Shown piece after piece: positions 1-13,400 of a stretch of DNA of 64,000 nt. The stretch covers positions 24,533,437 to 24,597,436 of the forward strand of contig NC_059500.1 in NCBI RefSeq assembly GCF_018139145.2. Reading direction: 5' to 3'. The notes under the pieces are model-generated. The model did no database searches and was not told the origin of the DNA. It was given only the letters and a program-made list of their open reading frames with translations. The position numbers and the translations under genes are program-made. How positions within the stretch are numbered: the stretch's first letter is position 1; every line of letters begins with the position of its first letter. This stretch comes from Gymnogyps californianus (taxonomy: Eukaryota > Chordata > Aves > Accipitriformes > Cathartidae).

Positions 1-1260
1 TTTTTGGTGTAAAAGCTTCAGATGTTGCCATTTTAAATTTTTTTTCTCCTTCTCTTGCTTTTTCCTTTTTTGCCTATACCTAGGCAGGCTAGTTTTTAAT
101 ATTTTAATTTGTACTTTTACTTTTCTCCACCTTTCCATATTCCATACATTTTCATGCTTAGAAAGCTTACAGAGTGACAAAAGAATGGAAATGCTGCAGA
201 ATTTTTACTCTGCAACTTGAAAACACTGCAGAATATTTGAAAACTGGTTGAACAGAAAGGAATGAGGAGATAAAAACAAAAATGAAAACACATATTTTAT
301 TTTATACAGAGGCAACAGAGGGAAAAAGACAATAAATACAAATTTTGGGTTTGTTTTGAAATACCACAAAAACAATGTTTCCATTCCCAAATTTTTCCAA
401 AGTCCCGAGATAAAAATCAACAATGACATTTATACACCAAAATAAATCCATCTCTGAAAAAAAGTTCTAGCATGAAGGGAACATTTAGTTGAAAACCCTT
501 GATCCTTCCTACTAAAACCTCTTATTCCAGTCACTAATACCTAGATTCTCAATCATGCTCCTACTTCTGTGGTCCCACTGTAGCTGCTGATCTGAGGTTC
601 AGTGGTCAGTTAAAACCATAACCCTTTCGGTATATACTGGTATGGTGATGCTCCATCACCTGTATTATAAGTGGATAACCTATGGACCTGCATTACCTTC
701 TAGCAAAAATCAAAGAAAAACTTACTGTATAGTCTAATAGAGTGCCAAGTCATAAATCTTTGACATGTTTTATTGCTTTAAAAATTTATTTAGACAAAAA
801 TTTCTATAGGCAGTCACATAATTGTCAAATCAGAGAGTTATCATATTACAGAGCTTGCACTGTAATTTAAGAAAATAGCTCAAGATTCAGACAGTCTAAT
901 GTATGGGTTTCCTTGGGTTTTGTACAGGGTTCATCACTGCATTTTGTAAACTCCACTGGGTAATCTCTGTGTGGGGCAAGTCAGGACAAACTAAAACACA
1001 ACTCAGTAGCCCACTACACATCGTGGGCCTTCAGCTTCAATGGGCCCTTGAAAGAAAAGGCTTGTCTTCAGGAATGTTTGGGAAAACAGAGAAAGGTTAA
1101 ATAACTGGGTATTCATGAGGAGACTATTTCAAGCACACTACATGCATCCATCCGTCAGCTTTGGGGCTGGCAGGTGGCACAGGTACAGCATTGCTCTGCT
1201 GTCAACCCAAGTTAATAGTCAATTTGGCAGCCTTGCTTCTCACTAACCATGGATGAAATC

Positions 1261-1322
1261 CTAGCCCCACAAAAGTCAGTGGTAAAACTCCCTAGCCCCA
1301 CAAAAGTTGGTGGTAAAACTCC
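1261..1322. repeat. 31-bp tandem duplication (2 copies)
   Basis: Two adjacent copies of a unit beginning CTAGCCCCACAAAAGT lie at 1261-1291 and 1292-1322 and differ at two bases. The unit includes an 'agtcagtggtaaaactcc' phrase shared with an old sauropsid repeat. Confidence 0.9.
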
Positions 1323-4300
1323 CACTGGCATGAGTAGGGAGGGGTTTAGGTTATGCCTTCTGTGATGAAAGGCCAAAGTTTATACTCTTATTGTACTGCC
1401 TGGAGCTGGGAATGAGATGCTGGCAAGTCTACCTTATGCCCTCGGCTTGGTTTTTTTCTATCTATCTTGCTGCCATAGTCCGTTCATTTGTAAAACCAGT
1501 GTAAAATTGACTACTTCACAAGGATCTTCACTGCCTTAAATTTATACTTTGGGATGAAAATGGCTCTGTAAATGCAAAGGAATAATAACCATGTGAAAAT
1601 TTCAAATTCTACCCTCAGTGTTCATATTTATGTAGCAGCAGGCTGAAAACATCACAAGATAAAAAACAAATACAGACCTCCAGAAGTCAGTTTAAACCCC
1701 CAGCCAGTGCACTCCCTAGCAATATTCCCCTATTGCTCTGCTGGGTGCTATCAAATGATGTGACAATAAACAGAGGCACTGGAAATGGAGCAACAGCAAA
1801 AAAAAGTCAGGAGCTCTTCATATGAAAAAATATTCCCCAGTGTTTCAAATAAATTCTCATCTCATTCAAGTCATCTTTCTATGAGATGTATTAATATATT
1901 TTAAAAAACAAGCTCTCTGCCATGCTGCAAATTCCTTATTGACTCATTTGGTGGCCCCTGACAGAGCAGCAGGAGAGCTTTATTTGGAAGGACACTGGTG
2001 GAGGGCAGATTAAACAGGCTTCTGGCTGCATTCAATTTTCTCTAGTTTGGGGAGATTTTGCACCTTTCTTGGAGATTGTATCAGCTGGGATTAGCACATT
2101 CCATTTCCTGCACTCCTCATAAGGCTGAGAACTAAAGAAAATTAAAATAAAGGTCAGTGAACTTGGCTACACTTTCCTCTTGCTAAAAATTTGTCCATAT
2201 GTTTGCTTCTTTTTGCTTTGATCATATGTTGTTTTGGCAGGCTATACGTACGTGTGCATGTGCAGGGCTTTCATGTCTTTCCATTCCACTATGTAACCAT
2301 TGTGTGGATTCATCAGGATTCAGCCCATTTCCATTCACTTTTGTTTATGGCAATAATTTGTGTTTAACTTTGCTTTCAGTCTGTCATCAAATTTGCTCTT
2401 ACTTAATGATTAAGGATAGCTCAAGGTGTCCCTTTTTCTGGCTTTGAGTTGGTGGTGCCCCCTTGCCCCTCGCCCGCCCCAGGAGAGATGTCCCCTCCTG
2501 TCTGGGCTGCAGGGCCACACTGTCCTGCCCATCCTGCTGTGGCCCCACAGCCTGCTGTGGCACATGCTCTGCCGTGTCCTGGAGACACGCACACATGCAC
2601 ACCCCGTGGCCTTGCTTAGCAGGCCCAGCGCCAAAAGTGCTGTGCGGGAAATCGTCTAGAGCCTCTGTGGGAGTCTCCTTTCTGCCAGCCCACAGTGTCA
2701 GCAGTGGGATTCTGGGGCTGTGTCTTTTGTTCTGGACCAAGGGCACCAAACCCATGTCACCCAGCCCATCAGTCAGTCACCTGGCAGTTAATTTGGGTCA
2801 TTTGAACAGACTGGATTTAAATCAGTGAACGAATCATCACAACCAATCTCCTGAGCCAACTGCTAATCTTTGCATATTTATACACCTGTTTTTTCTTATC
2901 GTAGTTCTGAAAAAATACACAGAGGACTTTTTTTTTATATACTAAAACCCATCTCTTGGAACAGATCTGAGATCAGGCCTGACAGCTTTAAACTGTACTT
3001 GCTGGCTTATGTACATGCTTTGGAAACTACGTGGCAAATGCATGAACGGTTTTTATTGACAAGGTTTCACTGTTAAAAAAAACCCAAGCACAGGGCAGAG
3101 GAGGCAGCTCCTCAGCAGTGCCTGCGCAAGCCAAGGGGAATGAGTGAGCATGAGGCTACCTTAACAGCCACCCATAAAGCCTATGCAAAATATTCATCTG
3201 AGGGCCCAGCATCATAGCACGCTCCCCTTTGCTTACCTGCAGTACACCACCCTTGCCATTTAGTTGTGTGTTCGGAGGCTTTTTGCCAATTCCTCATTAG
3301 TGTATCGTAATGAGGTTCAGCTTCTGTTTGATTTCCACAATAAGTCTGAGCAGGAGAGCCTACGAAAAGTCAAATAAGGGCAGACACTTTATGCAACCGG
3401 ATCTGAAGTATGGCTGAGCTCAACTAAACCTAGAGGGGACAGCAAAGGGTAAAACAGCTTAAACTGGTCAGACCTTAGTGCTTTTCTTCCTCCTGCCTCT
3501 AATTCTGCGTTCTAAGCATCTTGGGCCTACAAAGAGCTTTACAGCGTTATGTCATTAGAGCTTCTTCTCATTTCCTTTTTTCTTTCTCACTAATACATTT
3601 CAAGTTGATTTCAAGTTAAATCTCACTAACTCTGAGGCTCCCAAAGCACCTCTGCTGTACTGCTCTGTGTAGGGGGACTTGCTCAAAAAGCTCTAACTTG
3701 TCACCTTCCCATTTCACAGTGAGTTCAGGCGAGTGAAAAGTCATATGAACGCTGTTCTCTGGGATATACCACACTACCCGTAACTCGTAACATGGTAAAT
3801 CTTGGGAAGTACAAAACATCTGGCTCCCATGGATACAATTCTTGCTTCTTGCTTTATAATGCAGTTCAAGTGAGCAACCTAATGCATGAATTTGCAATCT
3901 GTAATTCCTGCTTAGCTAAGAGATTAAAAAGGAAGATTAGGATCAGAGCGAGGGAGATTTGCAGGTATTATGGGTAGAGAAAATGTTAAATATTTGAGTA
4001 AGTAAAATACGTAAATGAATGTATTTAGAGTTTAGGACTTTACTTGATTTAACATATGTCAGGAACACTTCCCAGTCAAAATTCCTGTCAGCAGTTCAGG
4101 GGTCCAACAAAAATCACTGAAAAATGTACTTTGGTACTGCAGGAGATTAGGAGCAGTTTGCAGACATTTTGTACTCAAGGTCTACTTACTCGCTTCCATT
4201 CACGGAAAACCTGGCACCAGGCTGAGCACCATCTGTGAAGCTCTGCATGACAGAGATCTGGTGAGGCACTTGGGAAGATGTCTATTTCTCATCACATGTG

Positions 4301-6432
4301 TAATTTTTGCTAGAAAACAGGCTGTGGGGAAACCTGCAAATCATCAAAACATATGCTACCAGTGGAAGGCAGGAAAAAACACTGCCCATGTTCTATTGCT
4401 TGGCTAGCCACTCTCCATCTGTAATATGGAAAGACAGGTGAATCTTAAGGGAGTTGCTACAAAAAGAGATACCTAGAGCACTAAATACCACAAACATGAG
4501 AAGTAATGCATGCATACAATAGAAATGGACGATTACCAACACTCTGTTCAAAGTTCTGAGGCAGGACTGGTGGTGTAAATATATTAGTGATGGAGAAAAA
4601 AGAATAAGCAGGAATACCGAGGCATTTTCACTGGCATGGATGGCACTGTGAGACACTTCAGAGGGCATGACAAAGTTAAGGCAACGAACAAATGAAAGTA
4701 GCTGGTGGAAAATATATACTGGGAGGAATTTTTTAAGCACTTGGGCTAATTGTTATGTTTTACAATAACAACACAGCACATCAGTCTAGTCAGCTCATCA
4801 AAAACCTCTGGTTATACAGCTGTGGAGAAAAAGCTAGACTTAAAATGCGTAAGAAATGGAATAGAAACTAATATTTTATGATGTCACTATATACAGCAGC
4901 ACTGAAGCACCTTCACTTGGTATTCTGCTCTGCTCATTTTCCTGTGTCAGTTATACAGCAGAAATTAATAAAGATTCAGAGGCTAGATATGAACTAATAC
5001 ATAACTGTCCTGACACTTCTGAGTTCAAGTGACAGGCTCTCCTTTCGACTTCTTGGTGAACTGATTAATGTAACTATTAATGAAAAGAAAATGAAGCTGA
5101 GCGACAAAAGGGTAATGCCATCTCTCTCTTCCTCATCTGTTGAAGAAATTATGTCTTCAATTACGTAAATTAAACTATGGCCACTTCTTTTCCCAGGTCA
5201 ACGAACATGCTACCTCCTTCTTCCCAGTCTTCACAGTTAAGAAGGAACACAGCACCAAAAAAAATTATACGCTTCATATGCCTCTACAACGTTAAAAAGT
5301 CATGCTATAAAAAACTGTGTCAAAAAGCCATTGTTTTCACTGTGGACTCATGCAATGGCCTGGAGCATAGTCTTGGAAAGGGTGGCAGACAGAGCCTGAG
5401 CAATTGGAAACTGTGATGTAGATGATGGTGGTGATCCTGCACCACAGTGTGCTAAACTTGTGCCCTTTAGTTACCACAGCTCTTGAAGAATTCAGCTACA
5501 GCAATCACATATATCAGGAGGCTTAGTGCAGCCAAGTGATAAATAGGGCAAATTGGGTGCAGATCAAAGGGTCTTCCTAGCATCCATTCACAGGCATGGG
5601 CAGACAATGACTTGCTAAGTAAGGACATGGCAAAGCATGTGTGAAAAATGATCTCTCCAGCAATAATTCTACCGGTGACAGATAATCAGAAATTTAAATG
5701 TTATTCTCATCTTTGGAGAGTTCCTAAAATAATGGAGGATGCATAAAACCATTTGTATTTGAAGAGAGAAGCTAAATAATTTAATATTACAGAGCAGGAT
5801 GCACAGCACTGGGCAGATAAATGATGAAATCCCAGTGCAGTCTATCTTGTGCAGTTGCCACCCTAATTACAGATCAATTACTTCCCAGTTGTTTGCAACC
5901 TTATCAAAGAATAGTAAATTTACTGAAAGCAAAATGTGATAAGATGTATTTTCATTATTACAGTAGATTTGTTGAAACAGCTCTGACATTGATATTAATA
6001 AAAGCTTTCCCAAAGGTAATATGATCTGTATGTATATAGTCTGAATTTTAAAGCTGAAAACTTGATCCTAGGCACTATCATAAAAATTTTTGCTTCTATT
6101 AATTGTTATCATGCAAACATCCTTAATACAGAAGAGGTGGAGGAAAGAAGAAAATTAATCTGATGATAAACTGAAAGCTTGTTATAAAAATATAAATACA
6201 CCTTTTGCCTTCCATAGATCAGATAATGAATGAGAGTAAAGTACAAAAACTGAGAAAATCTGCAATTCATATTTTAAGAAGGGTTACAACACTGAAAAGG
6301 GAGTGCAGGGGAACAAGGGATGACTTTTATAGAATATTAGCAGGGAGAGAAGAAAGCAGTGAACCTACAAAATGTCAAAATTACTGAAATACAGTTCTGT
6401 AGTTTGAGAAGAGTCATTACACATCAAAATAC

Positions 6433-6492
6433 CTTGACTTTTCCCCCCAGAATTTCCAATGTCTTGATTTTTTCCCCCAGAATTTCCACTGA
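6433..6492. repeat. 30-bp tandem duplication (2 copies)
   Basis: Two adjacent units beginning CTTGA and containing CCCCCAGAATTTCCA lie at 6433-6462 and 6463-6492, with about five differences. Confidence 0.85.
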
Positions 6493-7161
6493 CTTGCTAT
6501 GTAAATCCTGAGAACTCTCTCTGCATGAGTTTGCATATCAGCAACATTAACTTACACTCCCAAAACTTGTTCTGAAGGTAAATTTGTAATTTTTTACGGA
6601 TCCCAAGTTTTGAGATTCTGGAGAATTATTATGATTGCAGTGTTGTTATCTTTCAGTTCTTTTACAGCTTTTTGGAGGTGTTTTGATTTTGGTTTGTTTT
6701 TTTTTTTTCCCTGCCAAAATCAGCCTCACTTGGGAGAAAATAGAGTTTAGCTTGTAGACATCTAACTGCAATAATTTAATGTTTTTGTTGTTATGACAAC
6801 TGTTTAAAATACCATAGCTGTTACTTGTTACTGTTCTGCTCCTCTGGGACAACCCAGGCACTCTTATCAGGAGTGGATCCTGGTATACCATCTATTACTC
6901 TAGGACAGTTTAATGAACTAGTGAGTTCAAATGAGTCTGAAGCCTAATTTGTACACTCTCCAATGGGATCATGCATATTGGGCTGCTAGTCTAGAAAAAC
7001 TGTAACTCTGGTGGTGTTCAGGAGGAGAAGAGCTACAACTGGCCCTAACTGTTTTCCTGCACAAAAGGGGACTCTTGGGCTGCTCTTCAGCAGATCAACT
7101 CAGGAAACTTCTGTGCTGTGTGCCCTTCCTAAGTCTTGGCTTCTGGAGGAAAGGCTTAGCA

Positions 7162-7166
7162 CACGG
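7162..7166. repeat. Left target-site duplication of the solo LTR
   Basis: CACGG directly precedes the LTR's TG terminus and is identical to 7861-7865. Confidence 0.85.
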
Positions 7167-7497
7167 TGTGAGGGACTGGAAGAGTTCATGTCTGTCAATG
7201 TCTCAAACATTGTAGCAACCAAGGTGCAGTCTGCATAACAAAGAGGGCCATTAGCAAGAAGTTGGCTGGCATGGACAGAGGGGGTGTGCCGGCGGGTGTG
7301 CAGTCCTGTGTTCTGGCAGAACCAGCCCGATAACCCACCACATATGGCCAGAGGCCACACAAAGCTTATTTGAGGAGGGGGCTTGTAGCTCCTTGGCAAG
7401 TCCCTAAGACCACCACCCCAATAAACCGCACATGCTCAGTAGATAAAGAACCCTCTGGAACACTACTATATATGTTGAGAACTGTCTGGGATGAACC

Positions 7498-7504
7498 TTA
7501 TAAG
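7498..7504 (+). promoter_or_regulatory. LTR TATA box
   Basis: TTATAAG lies 332 bases into the LTR and about 255 bases before its polyadenylation signal. This is the usual order for a retroviral promoter. Whether it is active is unknown. Confidence 0.6.
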
Positions 7505-7754
7505 TCTTCAAGAGGCGTGACTGTGGACGGAGATTTAGACTATGAAAGACACAACTGCAAAGAGCCACGGCACGCACCCATCACCGGAGGATTGCCACGC
7601 TCGTCGCCGACACCGCGGGATCCAAGGGTGGTGACTCTCTCTCTTTTCTTTTCCCTCTCTTTCTTTTTTTTTCCTCTCTTTTCTCTCTTCTTGTGAACGT
7701 TTTGCTGCAACCCATGCTGCCCAGCGTTATGCCTTCCACAGTTTGGATTGTTCA

Positions 7755-7760
7755 AATAAA
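7755..7760 (+). terminator. LTR polyadenylation signal
   Basis: AATAAA is followed within 30 bases by a T/G-rich stretch (GATCGTTTGGTGTCG). This is the normal R-region 3'-end signal of an LTR and fixes the plus orientation. Confidence 0.7.
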
Positions 7761-7860
7761 GTGTTCAAAGTGATCGTTTGGTGTCGTTTCACCGTAATTT
7801 AGCCCAGGGGGATCCCAGAACCTCTACGACCCTCTGGTCTGTCCGGTCTGGGTTGTAACA

Positions 7861-7865
7861 CACGG
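7861..7865. repeat. Right target-site duplication of the solo LTR
   Basis: CACGG directly follows the LTR's CA terminus and is identical to 7162-7166. Confidence 0.85.
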
Positions 7866-10394
7866 GCTGAAATGGAACTGGACAATTAGGAGATCAGGAT
7901 CCCGTGGCTCACTGCAGTGCTCTCCTACTCCTCAGGCAAGACATCTTTGAGTGCCAATTCTCCTAAGTGGAAATAGCAGCACTCCAAGATGAAACAACCT
8001 TTCAGGATGCCAAATTGCTGGTGGTTCAACAAGTCCAGTTCAGGTAACAGCAGATTTTCCCCAGACCTCTTTATTGTTTGTTTTTATCAGCTCAATAACT
8101 TTTTTAATTCTTCCAGTCATAATGTATACAGTGGAGAAGCACAGGTTTACTGATTTCTATTGGAGTTGGATCAGGTCCTCTACCAAGAAGACTCTTTCCA
8201 TTAACTGACCATAGGGATGACTTGTACATTGAAACCAGCAATCCTGGATACCGTGGCTCTGAATGTTCAGAAAATAACAATGGAATGATTAAGATGTTTT
8301 TTGTTCCATGGCACTCAGCCATTTATGAAAGGGCAATAAAAATTAATTTGTTAATGGTGGTAAAGTGTTTTAAAGCAAAAAAATACAATTTAGGTATGAT
8401 GTATTGAGAAATGCATTTTTCTAAAGAGAATTAATTAGGAAATAAAATTACCTATTATTTTAGTTAACATATATTCCAGAAAATAGAAAAAGAACAAGGT
8501 TCAATTTAGTGGGTAATGTTTTTTAATAAAAAACTGCAAATATGGCTTAATATGCCATAAATTTATGACAAAGCAATTTCTTCCCTTCAATAAATACAGC
8601 TTACTTTTAAATAAGTTAAAAGAATTTGATACAAAGATTCAAAATCTGAGAACCTTGAAATTCAGACTGTCTAATTCTCATGGCTCTGACCAGATTTTGT
8701 TAGGATGTGTGGACAATGCTAGGAGACTTTGAAAGAGACTTCAGGGTGAATCTTAAATGGATCCAGGTCCCTGCAATCTTCCTCAGCATTTCCTGTTTCA
8801 CTTAAGCAAATCTTTCTCAGAGTTTTAGACCCCATTCTCAGGTGCCTAATTCTTCTCCTGCACTTAATTCAAGCTTGCAAGACAGGACTTCACCCAAGAA
8901 AATACCTGGACTAAGGTTCTGAAAGATTGATTGTCGGTATGTGCCCCAGTCTCTCCTGTGGATCTATCCCCTAAGGATCTGGTAAGGTAACCTTATCAAG
9001 GTAATCTTAACCTGTGATTTCTGCTGATGAGCCTTGAATTTGAAAGACACTGTGCTGTCATGGTTGAGATGTCATTACCAGGACTGTAACAACCACTGGC
9101 AGTCGAGACACTTGTGTCTGAAAGAGATGGAAACTAGTATAAATACTACATCAATGTGCAAAAAAGGTTACTTTTCACTTTTGCCTAGCTGTGGAGGATG
9201 TATCTTACTTCAGGTATTCTCAGAGGGATTAATCACCTTTTGGGAACTAGAGCTTGTGTAAGGAACTGGGACTGGTACCTTCGGCCAACTCTGCTCAAGG
9301 ACCTTGAAGAGCCACACTAATTTCAGGGACTTAAGCAACACCCTCTGCTGTCCTAACTGATTTTTAAAGAGCAAATGTAGCTATTGACAATTTTCATGGC
9401 TTAGGATCACTCTTTGGTTAAATTTTTTTCTTGCTTTAACTCCTACTTATACTTCAGAAGCTGAGAGTTTTTGGAGGAAATGTGCAGTTCTGACTCCAGA
9501 AATGACACCAGTGCTTATTGAACTGGTTAGAGCTGTGTTGCATCTGGCCCACAGATGCTAGTAAAATCTATTACAAAAGAGAGCAATAGCAGGAGTTGCA
9601 TAAAACCTGAGACAGACAACAAAAACTGTTGAAGGGATGGTAAGACAAGAGAAAAAATTGCACAGAATAAGATTAACTAGGCACGAAGAAACAATAGTGA
9701 AAATGGGAAGGAGTTTTTCAAATAATTGCAAGGCACTTATGCAAATTACAGTATAACTGGAAACTCTTTTCTTTACCTTTGCCCCACAGCTTGGCAGATT
9801 ACAAGGAGGTAAAAGTACACTCAGAACACAAACAAGGAAATCTTGATTCTCCTAGGGAGCAGCCAGTCTATGGTGTCCACTGATGTGGCAGGTCGCCAAG
9901 TTAACTACTCTGGATATTTGAAAGATCTTTACAAACTTATGGCAGCTCACAATATGTATAGGTTTGCAAATTAGAACAGCAATAAGCATAGTATAGAAGC
10001 TCTGTGAGCCAAAAGACACTCTCTCTTACGTTCAATGCACTTGGGGTATCTCCCCTGCTCGCACACAGGTGCCTGGAGCCCCTTCTGAAGGCTCTAGTGT
10101 GGGTTGTCGAATGAGGAGGGAAACCACTCTCAGTGGAACTGGTGCCATGATCCAGCATAGCAAATCCTGTGCTGTTAAATCAAGGCTTTAAAGTGATTTC
10201 TCAGTATTCAAAGAGGCCTTTCCTTTTTAGGCAACAATGGAAAATAATCTGGATAGACTCTGACCCTTAACCCACAACAGTGAATGTCTCAAGCATGGTA
10301 CAACGGATCAGAGTTGTTCTTAGTGCCCTTTGCCCTTCAGCATGTCTGAAAGGCAAACTTCTCACAGAATCGGAGATAATCACTCCTGAATGCT

Positions 10395-10488
10395 TAGCAC
10401 CCCTGGGGCTTCAGCCTTAGGGCACGGGGGGTGGAAAGATGACCTCCTAAGGACCCTCCAGCCCTTTTCCTTATAATTCCATGATTCA
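10395..10488 (+). mobile_element. Short CR1 3'-end fragment
   Basis: The 3' part reads GATGACCTCCTAAGGACC...CCAGCCC...ATAATTCCATGATTC. This matches the plus-strand CR1 ending, which has 'gatgatct..aggtcc.ttccaaccc..attctatgattct'. CR1 copies are usually 5'-truncated like this. No target duplication is expected for CR1. Confidence 0.55.
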
Positions 10489-12830
10489 AACTGTCAACTA
10501 GAGGTATTCCAATGAATTTTGAGCTGAATACAGGACGAATGTAACTTTTACATACCAAAAATATTGCCCAAACATTATTCATTAGCATGTAACTTCTATT
10601 AATGAGCCAAGTTACTTTCACTGATTGGTTTTGTCATTTGATATGCTAGAAGCTTCTCACACTGAGCAGATACTGATTCTGTGTGTGGCAGGGCTGCTTC
10701 ACATCCAGGGCACTGAAAAACTAAAGCTGTTCAGAATTCTCTGAAGTCTAAACAGAGCCTTTCATAAGCAGACGAATAATGGTCCAAAAGTCATAGATCT
10801 GATTAAACTGTTTCATACATATTACCTATTACCACATTGCATGCAATCACCCTGCCCCAGGGTTTGTCCAGGATTTCTGGAGTTTACCAGGTACAGGGAG
10901 GCCAGATGGAGAACTCTTTAATATGGGTGGAGGCCAGTTGACTGCCAAAAGCAGTAAGATTGGTAAGCCTGCATTTCACTTCTCTTCTGCAGTTTTGGGG
11001 TTTTTTTTTTGTCACAGTGCTCTAGAGGTCCTCAGTTTGGGGTATATGAGGAACAACATTTATAACTGAGATGCCCTTTTGTGATAAAGGAAACCTACAC
11101 AGGGCCAGCATGGACAAACACATACCTAGGGCCTAATGATTCAAGTGTCCAGAGGGGTGCTATGCTAGCCACCCTTGCTTCCCTGCTGGCTTGCAGCATG
11201 TCCTGCAAATGATCTTCTATAAGCAAAAATCTAGTCAGGAAGAAGTTTCAAAAGTATAAGTGTTTTTTCTTCATTCTTGGGAAAATTAAAGGGCCTGACT
11301 TTTACAGTATTTAGTAGTGCAATTTGGCATGGCACTAATACAGGAGGGAGGTTCCTCCCTTCCCTTCTTCCCTGCTCTGCTGTAGGTGGCCATCAGATGT
11401 ACGTCATGGCTGTGATTGCTCACTCTGGAGTGGATTGTGGCAGCTTCTGACAAGTCCTGGATGTATATAAGGAAACTCCACTGTAGCTCTCCATGCTTTC
11501 TTTTCCAGGTGGACTTACAGAGTGCACCATCAAAAACTGAAGAATAGCCCATTTCCTCACATTTTCACAAGCAAGTTAGAAGCCTATGTATTTCTTTAAT
11601 CTGCCTGCACAAATATACTTCCAGATAATGGCTGTACTGTTTTGTGTGCCCTATCTTAAAGAGAGGAGCTCTTGGAAAGCTGATCTCTTCAGAATTTGGG
11701 TCTTTAAATTCTGCCTAGTTCCTTGTGAGAGACTACGGGAAGTTGGACCCTCTGACAGTCTCCAAGGAGTAATTCAGAGGCCCTGCATGAAGCCCTGAGG
11801 GGAGGTTCCCCTGAGATTCTAGAGATACAGGTGGGATTTGAACTGTCCCAAGAGGACCCAAGGGTTGTACGGTTCACTATCCTGGGGTCTGTTGCTGTGA
11901 ACTTTCACTCATAAATTTTTTTACCAGAATGAAAATCACTATAGAATTAATGTAATGTAATTAAAAGTTGAATGTCCCTCACCTCTCTACATTAGATTTA
12001 TGTATTAAGTTACCTAAATGCACCAGTGTCCAGTCAGGACAGCATTTTCCGGACTCCTGACTCACTGGCGTTCTGGGACTGAAGTGAGCTAAGTAATATT
12101 GTAATAATTCTTACAAATTGTTTAGCAAATATTAAATTATTTTCTTGAAAGGCTCCTTCCGCCATTGCTGATTTGTATCATGGTGCCTGAAGTGCTCTGC
12201 TTCCATTTAAAGCTTTTTGTGCCTAAGCCTCTGCCTTCTGCTGCCCTACCTGTCTTGATCTTTTTGCAGCTGCCACTTCAGAATTTGAAGATAAGGGGCC
12301 ATCTAACACAGCAGCATTTTTTTTTTCTTTCCATGGCCATTAACGTTTTTTCTTTTTTAGTGCCTTTTTTTTTTTCCTTAAAAAGGTACCTTTGTCTATA
12401 GCTTCCTGCTACAACTTCAAGGAAGAGACATTTATCTATTACCTTACTGCTGCACTGTGAAAATCATGAATTATGTTCGTCTACCCAGATAGATTTTCAC
12501 CCTGCTTTCAGTAGGTCTCCATTAACCCGCATCTGCCAAATTAAACTGACAGGTTTAGAAAAACTTGACACAACAGATTCTAAAATTAGGTCTGCTACAA
12601 AAATCAGAGGGATTGAGACCGTGGTTTCCTCCCTCTGTGCAGCTTTAGTTGAATCAGAGTGACATGATAATACAAAGAAGTAAAAGGGAGAAACAATGTT
12701 TCAGTCCTCCTTTATAGTAGGGTTTTGTTATTCTTGCTTTAAATTTCAGTGACAAAAGTGGTTCAGAAATCACTAACAAGAGTTTTCTGACATAGATGTG
12801 CCTTGTGTTCCTTTACTGGGGGCTTTATTC

Positions 12831-12872
12831 CTTTTTTCTTTTCTTTTCTTTTTCTTTTTTTTTTTTTTTTTT
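12831..12872. repeat. T-rich (CTTTT)n tract
   Basis: T runs broken by single C's end in a run of about 20 T's. Confidence 0.85.
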
Positions 12873-13366
12873 GGCTATTCTGAGGACTTCCAAGGACAGT
12901 ATGTAGAGCGATTGTTGGGAAAGAAGGGAACATCAATTTAAAGAGAAATTGCCAAGCTTAATTGGCCAAAAATGGACACGAGCTAAAGTTCCAAAAAATG
13001 AAATCCCTACAGCCAGTGTGTGTTCACCGTCAAGTGCAGTCAGGGAAATCAGGAATAATATTTTAAAAGGACTTTGGCCACAGTTCCCAAATAATCAGCT
13101 GTTTTAGCTGAAGTCTTGGCAGTGAATCCACCAACAGGCTTGAAAGCCTTCTCCATACGGAGAACACTGGGGTGAGCCCCATGCTTGCCCACTGCATGAA
13201 GACCCAGGGCAGGAACAGCTCCTGGGGTCTGGTACAACTCTGCTGGAGGTCTCCTACTGCCACCCAGTCAGAAGTGTTTGTCTGGCACCTAAACATTTTA
13301 GCAAAGTCTCAGAGGTCTCAGCTCTTCCTCTTTTCAGCTCCCCTTTGTAAGAGTTATTTGTTTCTC

Positions 13367-13400
13367 AAAAAAAAAAAAAGAAAGAAAGAAAAGAGAAGAA
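13367..13400. repeat. A-rich (GAAA)n tract
   Basis: A run of 13 A's is followed by GAAA units. Confidence 0.85.

Larger units (their letters stand above)
1..7161. other. Gene-free upstream DNA, segment 1
   Basis: AT-rich, CpG-poor sequence. It holds two short tandem duplications (1261-1322, 6433-6492) and one GC-rich patch (about 2430-2740) that is not a CpG island. Open frames are short and show no domain or homology I recognise. I see no exons, RNA genes or intact mobile elements. Confidence 0.7.
7167..7860 (+). mobile_element. Solo LTR of an endogenous retrovirus (694 bp)
   Basis: The element begins TGTGAGGG and ends TTGTAACA, with the TG...CA termini of retroviral LTRs. It is flanked by identical 5-bp copies of CACGG at 7162-7166 and 7861-7865. 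A TATA box (TTATAAG) is at 7498-7504, a polypyrimidine tract at about 7634-7694, and a polyadenylation signal AATAAA at 7755-7760 followed by a G/T-rich stretch. These give U3-R-U5 in plus orientation. No primer-binding site, gag, pol or env follows, so this is a solo LTR left by recombination between two LTRs. Several CpGs survive at about 7515-7620, and the duplications are perfect, so it is probably fairly young. A 5-bp duplication suits ERVL-like families among others; I cannot name the family. Confidence 0.88.

Noticed and set aside
12831..13400. T-rich tract and A-rich tract about 500 bases apart as an inverted repeat or retrocopy
   Set aside because: They are complementary only as simple repeats; no unique sequence is shared between the arms and no gene-like body lies between them.
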